A program made the position numbers and the translations under genes. From Corinectria fuckeliana (lineage: Eukaryota > Ascomycota > Sordariomycetes > Hypocreales > Nectriaceae), in contig WPDH01000223.1 in assembly GCA_019137255.1 (NCBI GenBank), positions 1 through 64,000 on the forward strand: a stretch of 64,000 bases of DNA, given 5' to 3'. Shown in pieces: positions 1-10,275 of the stretch (its first letter is position 1; each line of letters begins with the position of its first letter). Below the pieces are notes generated by a model, which did not search any database, had not been told where the DNA came from, and was given only the letters and a program-made list of their open reading frames with translations.

Positions 1-180
1 ATATTATATTAAGTAACTCTAGTAAAAAAAAACTTAAAAATATTTAGGGATTAATTAATATATATAAAATAGGGTTATATAAGGGCGTATAAGGTTATAT
101 AAGCACACAGTATAAGGTGACTCTAGCAAAATTTCCAAAAAAAGTTAATATAAGACACCAGGCTCTATAGCCTTCTGTAG
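1..180. other. End of an AT-rich block
   Basis: The first ~180 bases are strongly AT-rich, dominated by TA steps, with no reading frame. They resemble the large AT-rich block at 41.5-63.7 kb. Composition changes to GC-balanced DNA at about 170-190. I read this as the edge of a second RIP-degraded repeat block extending to the left of the window. No element can be named from so short a piece. Confidence 0.6.
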
Positions 181-1514
181 ACCACCCCACCCCAACCAAC
201 AACAGCAACCCCCTGCGACCGGCAAGAATTGGAGCGGGAGCAGGCGAGAGAGACAAGGCAACGGCAACGATGCGGCTACATCCAGCCATCTTCGTCCCGG
301 AACTGGGAGCACGCAACACAGGGGCCGTCGCAGAAGTCCGCCGCCATCTGCACGCCCGCCGCGGCCTCCGGCCTAACCGGCCACACTCGAGGCGGCCTGC
401 GTAGGGCCTACTATCTACTATGTAAGCTTAAGTGGCTAAGCGGGCCGACACGATTGGCTGGCGTTGCTCAGTTCAAGCCCGGCGCCATCACGTGACGGGG
501 CCCGTTGGGGGGGTTCCTGTTTGGCGCCGGGCTTCTTGTTTGCGGCCGCGCCCCTCGGCCGCGCCCCGCCCGCGTGTATGTACATACGGACAGGCGCTTA
601 AAAAAAAAAAAAGAATGGGCCCGGCGCCGGCCACTCAGGGCGCGACGTAACCGCCGTCCCGAACATCGTTGGAGGAGGGATCGCGATGCGGGTGACAGGA
701 TGGAATAGACCTGGCCGTCTCTTTTTTTTTTTTCGTCTTGTTTCTTTCTCTCCCAGCGGAAAGCTGAGACTGACGCGATGCAGCAGCAGAGGCTAAACTG
801 GAAAGTGTTGCCCTTTTCCCGCCCTTCCGCTCCCCGAAAATAGATTGCCCGGGGCTTTACTCCCCCCCCCACTGCCAGCTTTGCCCGTGGCCCAACGTTT
901 ATCGTGCCGTCATGACGCAAACGGGACCAGACCAGATGGTCCTCGGCGGCTCCAGCTGGGATTTTCGTGGCTTGCAAAGATGCAGAAGCGAGCCGCCAGC
1001 CCCAGCGTCATGGTCTGCCAGGTTCCGGCGAGCAAGCGCTGGGGTTCCGCCTCATCTTTCTTCCTTCGCTTGGAGTCCCTCCCTCCTCTTTGAAGTCTTG
1101 CTCTCGCTGTCCTCCGTCTCCGTCCTTGTCTCCGTCTCTGTCTCCGTCTCCCTGTCTTGCTTTCACTTTGTCCATATCTCTTTTTCCTTACTCCGTCTCC
1201 TTTCCTAGTTTCGAGAGCGTGTTTCGTGTGTTTTGGTTCTTCCCTTCTTCTTCCTCCCTTCCCCTCCCTTCCCCTCCCCCTTCAGCCCTTGACAGCGTCG
1301 TATCGCGTTAGCATGACTCGGGCCATTTCCTTTGTTCCCATGAAGCGTTGATGAATCATGCTGAGATGCTGGCCATCTCAATTAATAGCCTTCCCTCATA
1401 GGTGAGTCGTCTCGAGCTATTCCAACGCTCTCGCGCTGTCTCCTTTCCCACGCCAGAGATTTTTCTACTTTCCCCAGCCCAAGTCATGTCTAGTACTGAT
1501 CCTTCACTTCTCAG
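181..1514 (+). promoter_or_regulatory. Upstream region of the CFEM-like gene: pyrimidine tracts and candidate leader intron
   Basis: No gene is recognised in this stretch. Positions ~1057-1300 form a long CT-rich tract with repeated CCGTCT/TCTCCGTC units, of the kind common just upstream of, or within, fungal 5' leaders. A candidate leader intron runs from 1402 (GTGAGT donor) to 1514 (CTCAG acceptor, directly before the ATG at 1515), with a TACTGAT branch-like site near 1494. The ATG at 1358 stays open to this donor, but after splicing it is out of frame with 1515, so it would be an upstream ORF. An A-run lies at 600-613. Transcript data would be needed to confirm the leader. Confidence 0.4.
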
Positions 1515-4500
1515 ATGTTTCCGTATAGAGTGGCCAGGAGGCCATGTTTCTTCCCATCGCCCTGGCTAAGCACCCTCTTGTTCACCACTGCCGCTTTGGC
1601 GTATAATCTTCCGAGCGGCCTGTCAAACTTCATTCCCAGCTGCGCAGAGGAGTGCTTCATTTCCTTTCTGTACGTCAGCTACGGCACCACCACAAACTGT
1701 GCCAACGACCCTACGTTGCAATGCCTGTGTTCCAGTGTCGGTACCACGGGCTTCACAATCGGAGAGGGTGCGCTGCAGTGCATTATTGCAGAGCGGTCTA
1801 TCGGGTTCTGTTCGGATATCGATGCAAGCGGTAGGTCGTGTCCAACAGCAGTTGCTGTGCCTGCGAGGCTGACGAGAAAGCAGACACGGTGATTTACAAC
1901 GCATATGGGATGTGTGACGACCAGCCCTATGCCGTTGAACCTACTCACAAGACCATCACTGCGACTCTCGTCATTCCTACATCGGGTGGAGTCGTCACTT
2001 TTCCCCCAGTAAAGACAACCACGCCGGCCACGTCCACAACGAGCTCGTCCTTCACCACGTTGCCGACGACATTGGTCATGGAGACGTCGTCCCCGCCTCC
2101 GATCCCAGCTACCCGATCGTCAACGACAAAGACGACTTTCTCAAGGCGGACGCTGTCTCGCACATCAACCAGCCTTGCCTCAGATACCATGACTACTCTG
2201 CGGCCAACAGCAACCACTGCGTCCTCAACAGCGACCGACTCGGCGACCGAGACCACCAGCACAAGCACAAGCACAGGTGCTGCGGCGGGAGGTGGCAAGG
2301 GCGACGATGACAGTGACGACGGCAACGGCAATTCTCTCAGCAAGGACCAGGTCGCTGGCATTTCCGTGGGCGTCCTCGCTGCCGCTGGTCTTGCCGTCGG
2401 GGCCATTCTCCTGGCCAGGTACTACCGCAAACGAAAGTATCCCAGCATGAAGACGGGCTTCCTCCTCCCCATGCGCGACACTTGGGGCTACAAGCCCTCC
2501 CGCTCTGACAGCGACAGGACCAACTCCTGGGTCGCCCACCAGATGCCGCCGCCGCTCGAGGGCTTCGCGACCCCCCCCGCGCCAGTATACAACCGCGCGA
2601 GTTCCAACCCCAATGCCATCGGCCTGGCGATATCGCCTGACCAAAGCCGGTCTGGCCGGAGCCGGGCTGCAGCCCAAGCCTCGTCGCCCTTGAGGCGGTT
2701 CTCCAGGCTCCTCCCGGCCAAGCCCGTGCTGCCCGTGCTGCCCCTGAACCTGGCGATGATCTCCAAGAAGAGAAACTCGGCCGCCTCCGCCAAGGACGAA
2801 TGGCCGGGCCCTCGCCACTACGGGGGGCCGTCGCGCCAGGACAGCGTGCCCCGACTGCCCCCCCTCGACGTCACCCCGGCGGCCTCGGTGGCCTCGGTGG
2901 CCTCGCCCGGGAGGTCAAGGCCGCCGCCGCCGCCTCCGAAGCTGCAGATCCCCAAGTCAAACAACAACCTTACGGCGCCGCCGCCGTCGCACTACCAGCA
3001 GCGCGAGAGCACGCTGACCGAGTTCGAGGACGACGAACGGGCTTCGATGTCTGCTTCCGCCCAGGTTTGGCGGCCGCCCACGACGCCGCTCTCGGCGGCC
3101 ACCTACTACGTCGCCGACCAGTACGGCAACTGGGTTCTCGGCAATCCCAAGAACACTTCCCAGGGTGCTGCTGCTCCGAAGCCCCCTCCCAAGGACAAGG
3201 CCACCGCCAACCGTCCGCCCGTCGGCATTCTGAAGGCCAAGAACCAGGACTTCGTCTCCCGGCTCCCCGACGACGCCTCCAAGACCGCCCTCGCCCCTCC
3301 CGCCGAGATCGTCCCGGCCAGGGCGCAACCCAGCGCCGCCCCCCAGAAGCCCATGGGCCCCCGCGCGCAGCCGTATCCCAGCCCCCTCTTCTCGGCCCAG
3401 TCCAACCCGCGCCGCAGCTCTTCCGCCCGGCGCTCCCTCACCCGGAGCCTGACCCGGCCCCGCGCCACGTCGGGCAGCAGCTCCGTCACCACCATCACTA
3501 CGTCGTCCGAGGACTCCGTCATCGACCCGTCGCCCCAGCTCGAGCAGCAGATGAACCTTTCACCCGTCGCCGAGTCGCCCCACTCCACCGGCCGGTCGCC
3601 CGTGGCGTATCCCAAGATCCCCACCCGCGACCCCAAGCGGCTCAGCCGAGTCGCGGCCCAGGACTCGGCCAGGAGACCCGCGCCCGCACCCGCGCCTCCG
3701 CCCCCGAGGACGGCCGTGTACTACCCGCCCGGACAGCCCAGTCCGACACTGGGCACGATGCCACCGTCGCCGGACCCCGGCATGGCGCCCCGCTGGGTCC
3801 CCAAGGCCGGGAGAAAGCCCGTGGTCAACCCGGGCCTCCTCCGGTCAGGTTCCCCCACGATGCGCGTCGTCGAGCCGTCTCCCGAGCCGGAGGAGCAGCG
3901 CCCGGCCCCTCCGCCTAAACCCCGAGCGCCTCCCTTTTTCTTCGCGCCTCCCTACCCCCAGCCCCTGATCAATAGCCAGCCCCCCTATCCACGCGCGTCC
4001 GTCTCCGGTTCTGGGCAGCCACCTCCCCGGCCGTATCGACAATATCCACAGCAGTCGCAACAACAATCACAACCTCTATACCAACATCAGAACCAACAGC
4101 AGCAGCAACATCCGTATCAGCACCAGTACCAACAGCCGCAACAACAATTTCCCTCTCAACGTCAACCACAGCAACCGCAGCAACAACAACCACAGCAACA
4201 ACAACCACAGCAACGTCCATATCAGCACCAACAGCAGCACCAACATCATCAACATCACCAATGGCACCCTCTACAGCCTCCCCGAAGGCCCAACCGGGAC
4301 CACAACCCATCCCCCGCCTCGGACAACTCCACCTCCACCTCCACCTCCTCCCTGCTGGCCAAGCGCGTCGGCTCCGACCGAGCTGCCAACATGGCCATCC
4401 CCACGGATCCCGCTCGGGCAAAGTGGCGCCGCGAAGATGGCAGTTCTCAAGAGGTATCCACGCCCAAACGCGAATCCGGTCTTCCCTCAACACCGGCTTG

Positions 4501-4558
4501 GGTGCCGCGATTGACACCTACACGGCGCGGGGAGGATTTGTTCTTAAACGTGCAATGA
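1515..4558 (+). CDS. CFEM-like single-pass membrane protein with long disordered cytoplasmic tail
   Basis: This is a predicted 996-aa surface protein. Exon 1 is 1515-1830 and exon 2 is 1884-4558. The 53-nt intron (1831-1883) has a GTAGGT donor, a GCTGAC branch site and a GCAG acceptor, splits an Asp codon and restores the frame exactly. The N-terminus is a signal peptide followed by an eight-cysteine CFEM-like module (residues ~38-117: CAEEC, then CLC, ending YGMC). A Ser/Thr-rich stalk follows to about residue 250, then one membrane segment (~262-283) with a basic RYYRKRKY stop-transfer. The remaining ~700 residues are Pro/Ser/Arg-rich and probably disordered, including a Gln/His-rich stretch (~825-898). 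CFEM proteins act at the fungal surface in haem uptake, adhesion or signalling; which applies here is unknown. An AATAAA directly follows the stop. The gene is convergent with the MFS gene. Confidence 0.8.
4036..4263 (+). repeat. Gln/His-codon repeat tract inside the CFEM-like gene
   Basis: This is an imperfect CAA/CAG/CAC-rich tract encoding a run dominated by Gln and His in the predicted cytoplasmic tail. It is in frame with the gene and probably variable in length between strains. The opposite strand shows hydrophobic Leu/Val-rich open frames here, which are only the mirror of this tract. Confidence 0.7.
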
Positions 4559-4833
4559 AATAAAAGGAAGAATTAGCCATCTCATGACCACATTTGTCAT
4601 TGATATCCCCTCAGCGATTCATTTAATTTTCTTTTGTTTTTCCCAAATTTGTCTGTATAATAGTCACGCATTCAACATCTGTAACGAGCAACAGTGTAGA
4701 CCGGACCCTACTTCGCAGGAATTGCAGGAGTTGAAAAAAGGGAGCATTCTTGTATTCTATCATTATTTTTTCTAGGTCATATACTTGCATTGTCCTCAAG
4801 TCTCATGGCGTGTCCAGACCTCCCCTTCATAAT

Positions 4834-7800
4834 TTAGCCCCTTGTGTGCCCGCTCGGCCCAGCCTGTAGTTCATCCTCGTTCTCCTCCTTCAGCACCTGG
4901 CGCCTGATGCTGCCCCCTTCACCGAATTGCCGGCGTTGGGAGGGGCCGCCAGGCGTGGCTCCAAAGTTCAGCGTTTCTAACTCGAACTCGGCACTTTGTT
5001 CGCTGCTCTGATCGCTGCGACGGAGCCGATGAGAGTGCCTGCCCTTTCCGCTTCCCATCGAGAACACGCCCTGGACACGTCGTAGGTCCTCCATGTGATC
5101 CTCCAGTGCAGCATCCAGAGCTTCGAGGCCCTGATCCAAGGCAGCTCGGTTGAGATGCGCGTTCTCGTCGATGAGTTTGTTCTTTCTCCGAATATCCTGC
5201 CAGCGGGTCATGCATCCGAGCTCTAGTAGATTCACTCGACGGTTCTTGCCGACGGGGTTGCCGATCATGACTGGGCGCCATGCCACGTCCTCCTCCATCA
5301 CAGCTCGCAAGTCGTTAGGCATGGACGCACGACGCTGTGTGGACTTTCGGCGAGCTTGAGTCACTCTGTCCATCTCTGCTGACTTTGAGCGTGGTATTAT
5401 GAGAACATTCTTGAAGCGGATGAGCGACAGGAACAACAACACGGTGAGCATAAACAGAATGCCTGCCACTACGCCCGACGTGACCCGCTGGCCGAGGGTG
5501 CGGGTGATGTGGCCGCCCAGCGCCGTTGAACCCGCTGCGAGGATGAAGGCAAATGTATGAATGATGGCGAAACCAGAAGTCACTCGGGGGAATGACGAAT
5601 AGTTTGTCTTCTTTTGGATTTCGCCAGCTGCGTCGCGCTGCCGGCCGATCATCCCTGGAGAGAGGTCAGAAGTGTCAAAAGTCTCCATGATTATGCCGTT
5701 GCACTCTGCAACCGCGAGGCAGGACAGAAATCCGATGCACGTTGCAAAGAATGTCGGGACTCCAACGCTCATCGGTGGCCCAGAAGAAACGGCGGCGTAG
5801 CAACCGGCTCCCAGTGGCAGAGTGATGGTGAAAATGGTCCGCCGAAGGAAATGCGACGACCAAGCGAACTTTCGGTCAAGAGTTTCCCGGCTGGAGTTCA
5901 CTTTGTAATGTCGAGATCTCGAAAAGGCGCTGGCCTTCTGGAACGGGATGGCAAGTATAGCTCCCAGCGCCATAGAGGCGACAAGCAGACCGACGTAAGG
6001 AGACCGCAGGTGATAGAAGCGGGAGGCCAAGGAGCCCAGAAGTATGATGACGAGGACAATCTGAGCATATATCCAAGCGACATAAACAGCCATGATAGTA
6101 AAGCCGGGCTGGCGAAGCATCTCAAGGGAGAGAAGAACTCCATGGTAAACCTCGTTGCCCCACCACTTGGGTCCTGTTTTGACTCGATGCATCATAATCT
6201 CGCCGCGAGCCAGTCGCCGCGAGATGTCTTCACCAGTACGGACTTCGGCAACCGATCGCCGGTAGGAGGAGCGTCGGGGTTCCGGACAGGCAACGTTGAG
6301 CAGTAGCACTATCGCGATGAGCATGATACTGATGTAGAATCCCCATGCCGGAGGGTGCTTGTCGATGACGACGGCACCGATGAGAAACCCTACGGCGAGA
6401 GATCCAAGCCAGCACCAGGTCCAGGCACCGAGCCAAGCACCCATTCCGCCTCCATGTCTCCGCGCATCAAACTGGTCGACTACTTCCTGGTGAGGGCTGC
6501 AGCTCATCAATGAGGCACCAAAAAGGTCCGTCAGGATCGAGTGAAAGTTCATGCTCGCGAATCCAAGTGCGCAACCCATCAGTGTTCGCGAGGCAATGAG
6601 CAACGCCCTCCACAAAGTGGTATGCGTTAACCTCAAGCTGTTGACTGCAAGTGCTTGTGGAAATAGGAGAGGCATCGCAAGAGCAAGGCTCGCCATAATG
6701 TAGGGCTTGCGACCGTGGAGTAGGGGAAGAGGCCAAAGAAAGAACGTCGGTAGCGCGAGACCAAGGAAACAACCCGTATTGCCATGGACGGTGACATGAG
6801 ACTGGTCGACAATATAGTACTGGATCGAAGGGACGAGGCCAGTGTAGATGCCGAGCAATATGCCGATCAAGGCTGTGCTCAGACAAGCTACAGCCGCGAC
6901 GTACCTCTTGCGGACGGGTGACTAGTCCCTGGCAATCGGTTGTCGTTTGTGAGACTTAGGAAGGCTGAACCCCTGAACGTTTCGCAGACTAACGTGCGAT
7001 CTGCGGCGGAGACTGATGCCGTGTTCAAACCGCATCTTCCGGCCGGAACCATGACGTTCAGGCAAACCTTCTAGACCTGCAGTACTGCGACCTGCCGATG
7101 AGCCGTGATGGCCTACAGCTCGCCTTTTAAAAGGTTTGTCATCCAGAGGAACCTCCTTTCCCAAGTTGAAGTCGACAATTGTCGTGTTGCTGGTCAAGTC
7201 CTTTTCCCGCGACTCCTTATCTCTTTGTTTTTGAAGCAACACCTCCATATCCATGGGTTTCTTGCGTGGCCCCTTTTTGGGCTGTTTGTTGATCTTTTGG
7301 CTAGGCGCGCCCACCACCATCCGATCAACTGATCGAGAATCGCGAGATTGAGGAAGCGCTCGATAGCTAGGGCTTCGGTATTGGAGATCTTGGTACTTTG
7401 CAGAGTGTCGTTCAACAACGTCAACGAGTCGTGGGCGCTCCAGAGTGCCATTGAATGTCGAGGCATGCTTGCACGCTGGCCTCACGGGCACGTCATGCTC
7501 GCTCAGGTCGATATCAGCAAGTTCATAGGCACTCCCAAAATCATTAGTCAGTGGTTCATCCTCTAAAGAACTTTCGTGAATCTCCTTGTAACCTGGTCTG
7601 CTGTGGCGATCAGAGCGTGAGCTGATAGACGGCTGCTTGTATCCGCCGCTGTTTGGGGATCCTGACCGGTCAATAACTTGAGATGCAAGCGTCAGAGCTT
7701 CGTTTAAAAGTCTTTCCAAATCGCTAACGGCGCGTTTGAACGATATCCCATCCACCTTGGGATCAGACATGCCGGAGTAGGCTGACTTGTCCGTGAGGCG

Positions 7801-9471
7801 ACGATTGGCCCCGGTTGAGACTGTAGGCTCCGAGGGACGCCGAGTAGCGCTTGATGCAATCGACTTGCCTCGTCGCCTCGGAAGCTCTGTAAACTTTGTG
7901 CTGGAGTCCGCAGGGGCCAGAAGGAGATATTTTAGCCAGGAGCTCGTGCGTCTGTAATCTAGAATAGAACCTAGAGACTGGCTTGGACTTGACGAATTTA
8001 GTGGACTCCTGCATTTCACGTTGTTGTAATCAGCTCCCATTGACGTGTCCGAGTCTAACTCGAAATAGTTATCCCGCTCTCCAGAATTGGCCGAAGGGTT
8101 CTCGTTTGACTCTTGTTTTGACACCAGGCCGTGTGCTGAAGCTATGTGCTCGGGCTGATATGGGCTGCATTCCTGATTGACGTGCTGTCCAGCGCCGCGG
8201 TAGATCAGATGAGAAGAACATTCCCAGATTGCGTGTCGATCTGTCTTTTGGCCTTGAGGACACTTGATGCACTCTTCAGTCACGTCCGCTTTGACATCAG
8301 AAAAGGGTTTTGCATCACCAGGCTTGCAAAGCTCCATGGGGTGTTCCGCTAGACCAATGTCAATGGGATAGGTGTCGCATAACTGAATCGAGTGGCCTCC
8401 AAACGGTTTCTAAGTTGTTGGAGAGGCTTCGGTTGACTGTGCTGGTTGCTCAATTCCCGAGTTTTGTGTGTTGCCTGCCTCGCTGTCACGAGATTCCAAG
8501 GCACTGTTTTCCTGTCCATATTCATGTCCGATTTCCAAGGACTTCACCTTGGCAGAGCGAGTGTAGCACTCGTATGGCGTAACGACAACTCCGTGATTCT
8601 TAGGAACGTCCTCTTCAGGCAGAGCTCGAATCCCCGTGTTGTGTCTCATAGATAGTCTAGCGGAGGTAGACGAGTTGCCTTCAGGCAATGGCCACAATTG
8701 TCGCGCCTCCTGTTCTGAATTGCCACCATCACAGATTTCAGATGCACTAAGCGGACTTCGAAGCTGCTCGGGAGTAGGTACATCATGCAGGCGAGGCAGT
8801 GATTCGGGGCGTCTTAGGTCTACTGTAGGTGTAGATGATGCGGGCCGTTCGACTTTTGGTAAAACAGGAGGCGAAAACGATTCGGTGATGGTCGACTTCC
8901 TGCCTGATGCGGACAATCCTTTGTTCTCATGCTGCACTCTCTTGTCTTGGGCTTCGATGGGTTTCATGTTCTTCGTAGAAGTCGGGCTGAGCATCGGCGG
9001 TACAGGTGTATCCTTGTCCAAGATGATGGAGCCGCCTGCTGATGTCTTGAGAAGATGGTGTCGGCGGCCTGTAGCTGGCGTCGCAGATGGTCCATCCAAC
9101 TCATCCACATCTTCCGCTTTACTTCTGGTTAAGGATAGGGACGACCGAGCACTGGGAGGTGGAGTGTTGTCAAAATCACCAGCCTCCATCTCGATCTTCC
9201 CCTCGGGCTGATGTGCCTGGGTGTGACTGAAGAAGGATGAGAACATGTTGAATCCTTTCTTCGCCAAGGACGCTGTACGATCGGTGCGGGAAGTTTTGCC
9301 GATCTTGGAGTCGAGACTCTGCGGAGACGGTGCGAGTACTCTGAGACCGCGGAGGATCTCGGCGGAATGGTAGCTTCGAAGAGCGGGCTGCTCCAACGCG
9401 ATTCGGGTGGTTGGCAATCGAGCCTTTTCTGTTTCTAGAGTGAGCGGCCGGGGAGGTCGGCCATGAGACAT
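4834..9471 (-). pseudogene. Large MFS transporter gene interrupted by two in-frame TAG codons
   Basis: One minus-strand frame runs 1,546 codons from the ATG at 9471 to the stop at 4834. It is broken only by TAG at 8412-8410 (codon 354) and TAG at 6924-6922 (codon 850). Codons around both stops read on without a frame change. The first ~850 residues are polar and probably disordered. The MFS domain begins right after the second stop (RKRYVAAVACLSTALIGIL) and has the GRKPYI loop and about 12 hydrophobic segments to residue ~1340, then a polar tail. I recall relatives of this fungal MFS family with Trp where the second TAG stands (ARD-W-S); I cannot check this here. Both TAGs fit C-to-T/G-to-A change in a CpA context (RIP), or adenosine editing to UGG in mRNA. 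An intron removing the second stop is possible (GTTAGT donor, 72 nt, CTAG acceptor). I found no valid intron for the first. Substrate unknown. Confidence 0.75.
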
Positions 9472-9804
9472 GGGGACTATGCTGAGAGAGGCATGTGATT
9501 CCGCGCCTAGGCGTCTGGTAGATAATGATGTCAAGTGATCATGCCAAAGGGTTATAGCTAGGATGCAGGACGGAGAGTATGGAGGAGAGGAAGAGGAGAG
9601 GTGGGATGCGACATGATGTTAGAGGGAGGGGTAGAAAAGGATTTCGAAATTACTAGTAGGAGGTAGCTGGAGTTGTTTACTTTGAGAAGTGGCAGGTGCT
9701 CTCATGATAATTTCGTCACCGAGTCTGCGTTGGGAATATAGTAGACTACTAGTACCTTAGACTACTAGTAGGTGGTACCTACCTAAGTAATTACCTTCGG
9801 CCTA
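9472..9804. other. Upstream region of the MFS gene with TACCTA/ACTAGT motif cluster
   Basis: There is no gene here. Bases 9737-9812 are a dense cluster of short near-palindromic motifs (ACTAGTA, TACCTACCTA, with a 13-base unit TAGACTACTAGTA occurring twice). The same motif family recurs in several other intergenic stretches of the window. Confidence 0.5.
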
Positions 9805-10275
9805 CTAGGCACAGAGAGTTCTGGTCCCCATCTTGCCGTGACCATCGAACAAAGTCAGACGGATTCTGGGGGCAGGAGCAGGTTGTAACGTCTCTGACGT
9901 TAGAGTCTCTATAGTTCGACCCAGCGTCCTGTGTTCTGGTAGCTCGGCGAGTGCGTCGATAGTATGTTTAGCGGTATCATCAAACCTAATATTGTCTTCT
10001 TCGCATGAGGATATTTCTTCAGGGGCATCCTCAAAAATGCCGGGCACATTGACACCAGAATTGCGAATACTAGCTTCTCTAGGTTCCGTTAGAATGTCAC
10101 TAGTGTTATCTTCTGATATAGTATGCCTGCGAATAATACGGTTGACAGAACCGAGTGCATCTTCTGCTTCTACAGTAGACGGGTTTCGTAAGGTGGAGGT
10201 TAGTAGCTGTCGGCCTATAGGATCATTAAGAGGCAGGAAAGCCCAGCGTAGAGCGGCTATTATTGCCGTCAGCAG
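9805..10275 (-). pseudogene. Unrecognised gene fragment or internal exon
   Basis: A minus-strand frame is open for 156 codons before its stop and begins with no ATG. It is bounded upstream by an in-frame TAG at 10278-10276 that could be the end of an intron (TTATAG). The translation looks protein-like, not random: it starts near ALRWAFLPLNDPIGRQLLTS and goes on to an acidic, Ser/Glu-rich part and a PAPAPRIRLTLF segment. I do not recognise a family. Codon use and GC are lower than in neighbouring genes, and the stretch lies between two TACCTA/ACTAGT motif clusters, so it may be a relic of inserted DNA. It could also be one exon of a gene whose other exons I cannot find. Confidence 0.3.

Noticed and set aside
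1831..1848. An 18-nt GTAGGT...ACAG 'intron' linking the two CFEM-gene frames
   Set aside because: Too short for fungal splicing and wrong for the frame. The 53-nt intron ending at 1883 has a proper branch site and restores the frame.
4076..4267. Hydrophobic minus-strand frames within the CFEM-like gene
   Set aside because: Leu/Val-rich strings here are the complement of the Gln/His codon repeat, not a membrane protein.
8410..8489. Intron (GTGACA...CTTAG) removing the first TAG of the MFS gene
   Set aside because: It would put the downstream sequence out of frame (80 nt with a phase mismatch) and the donor is weak.
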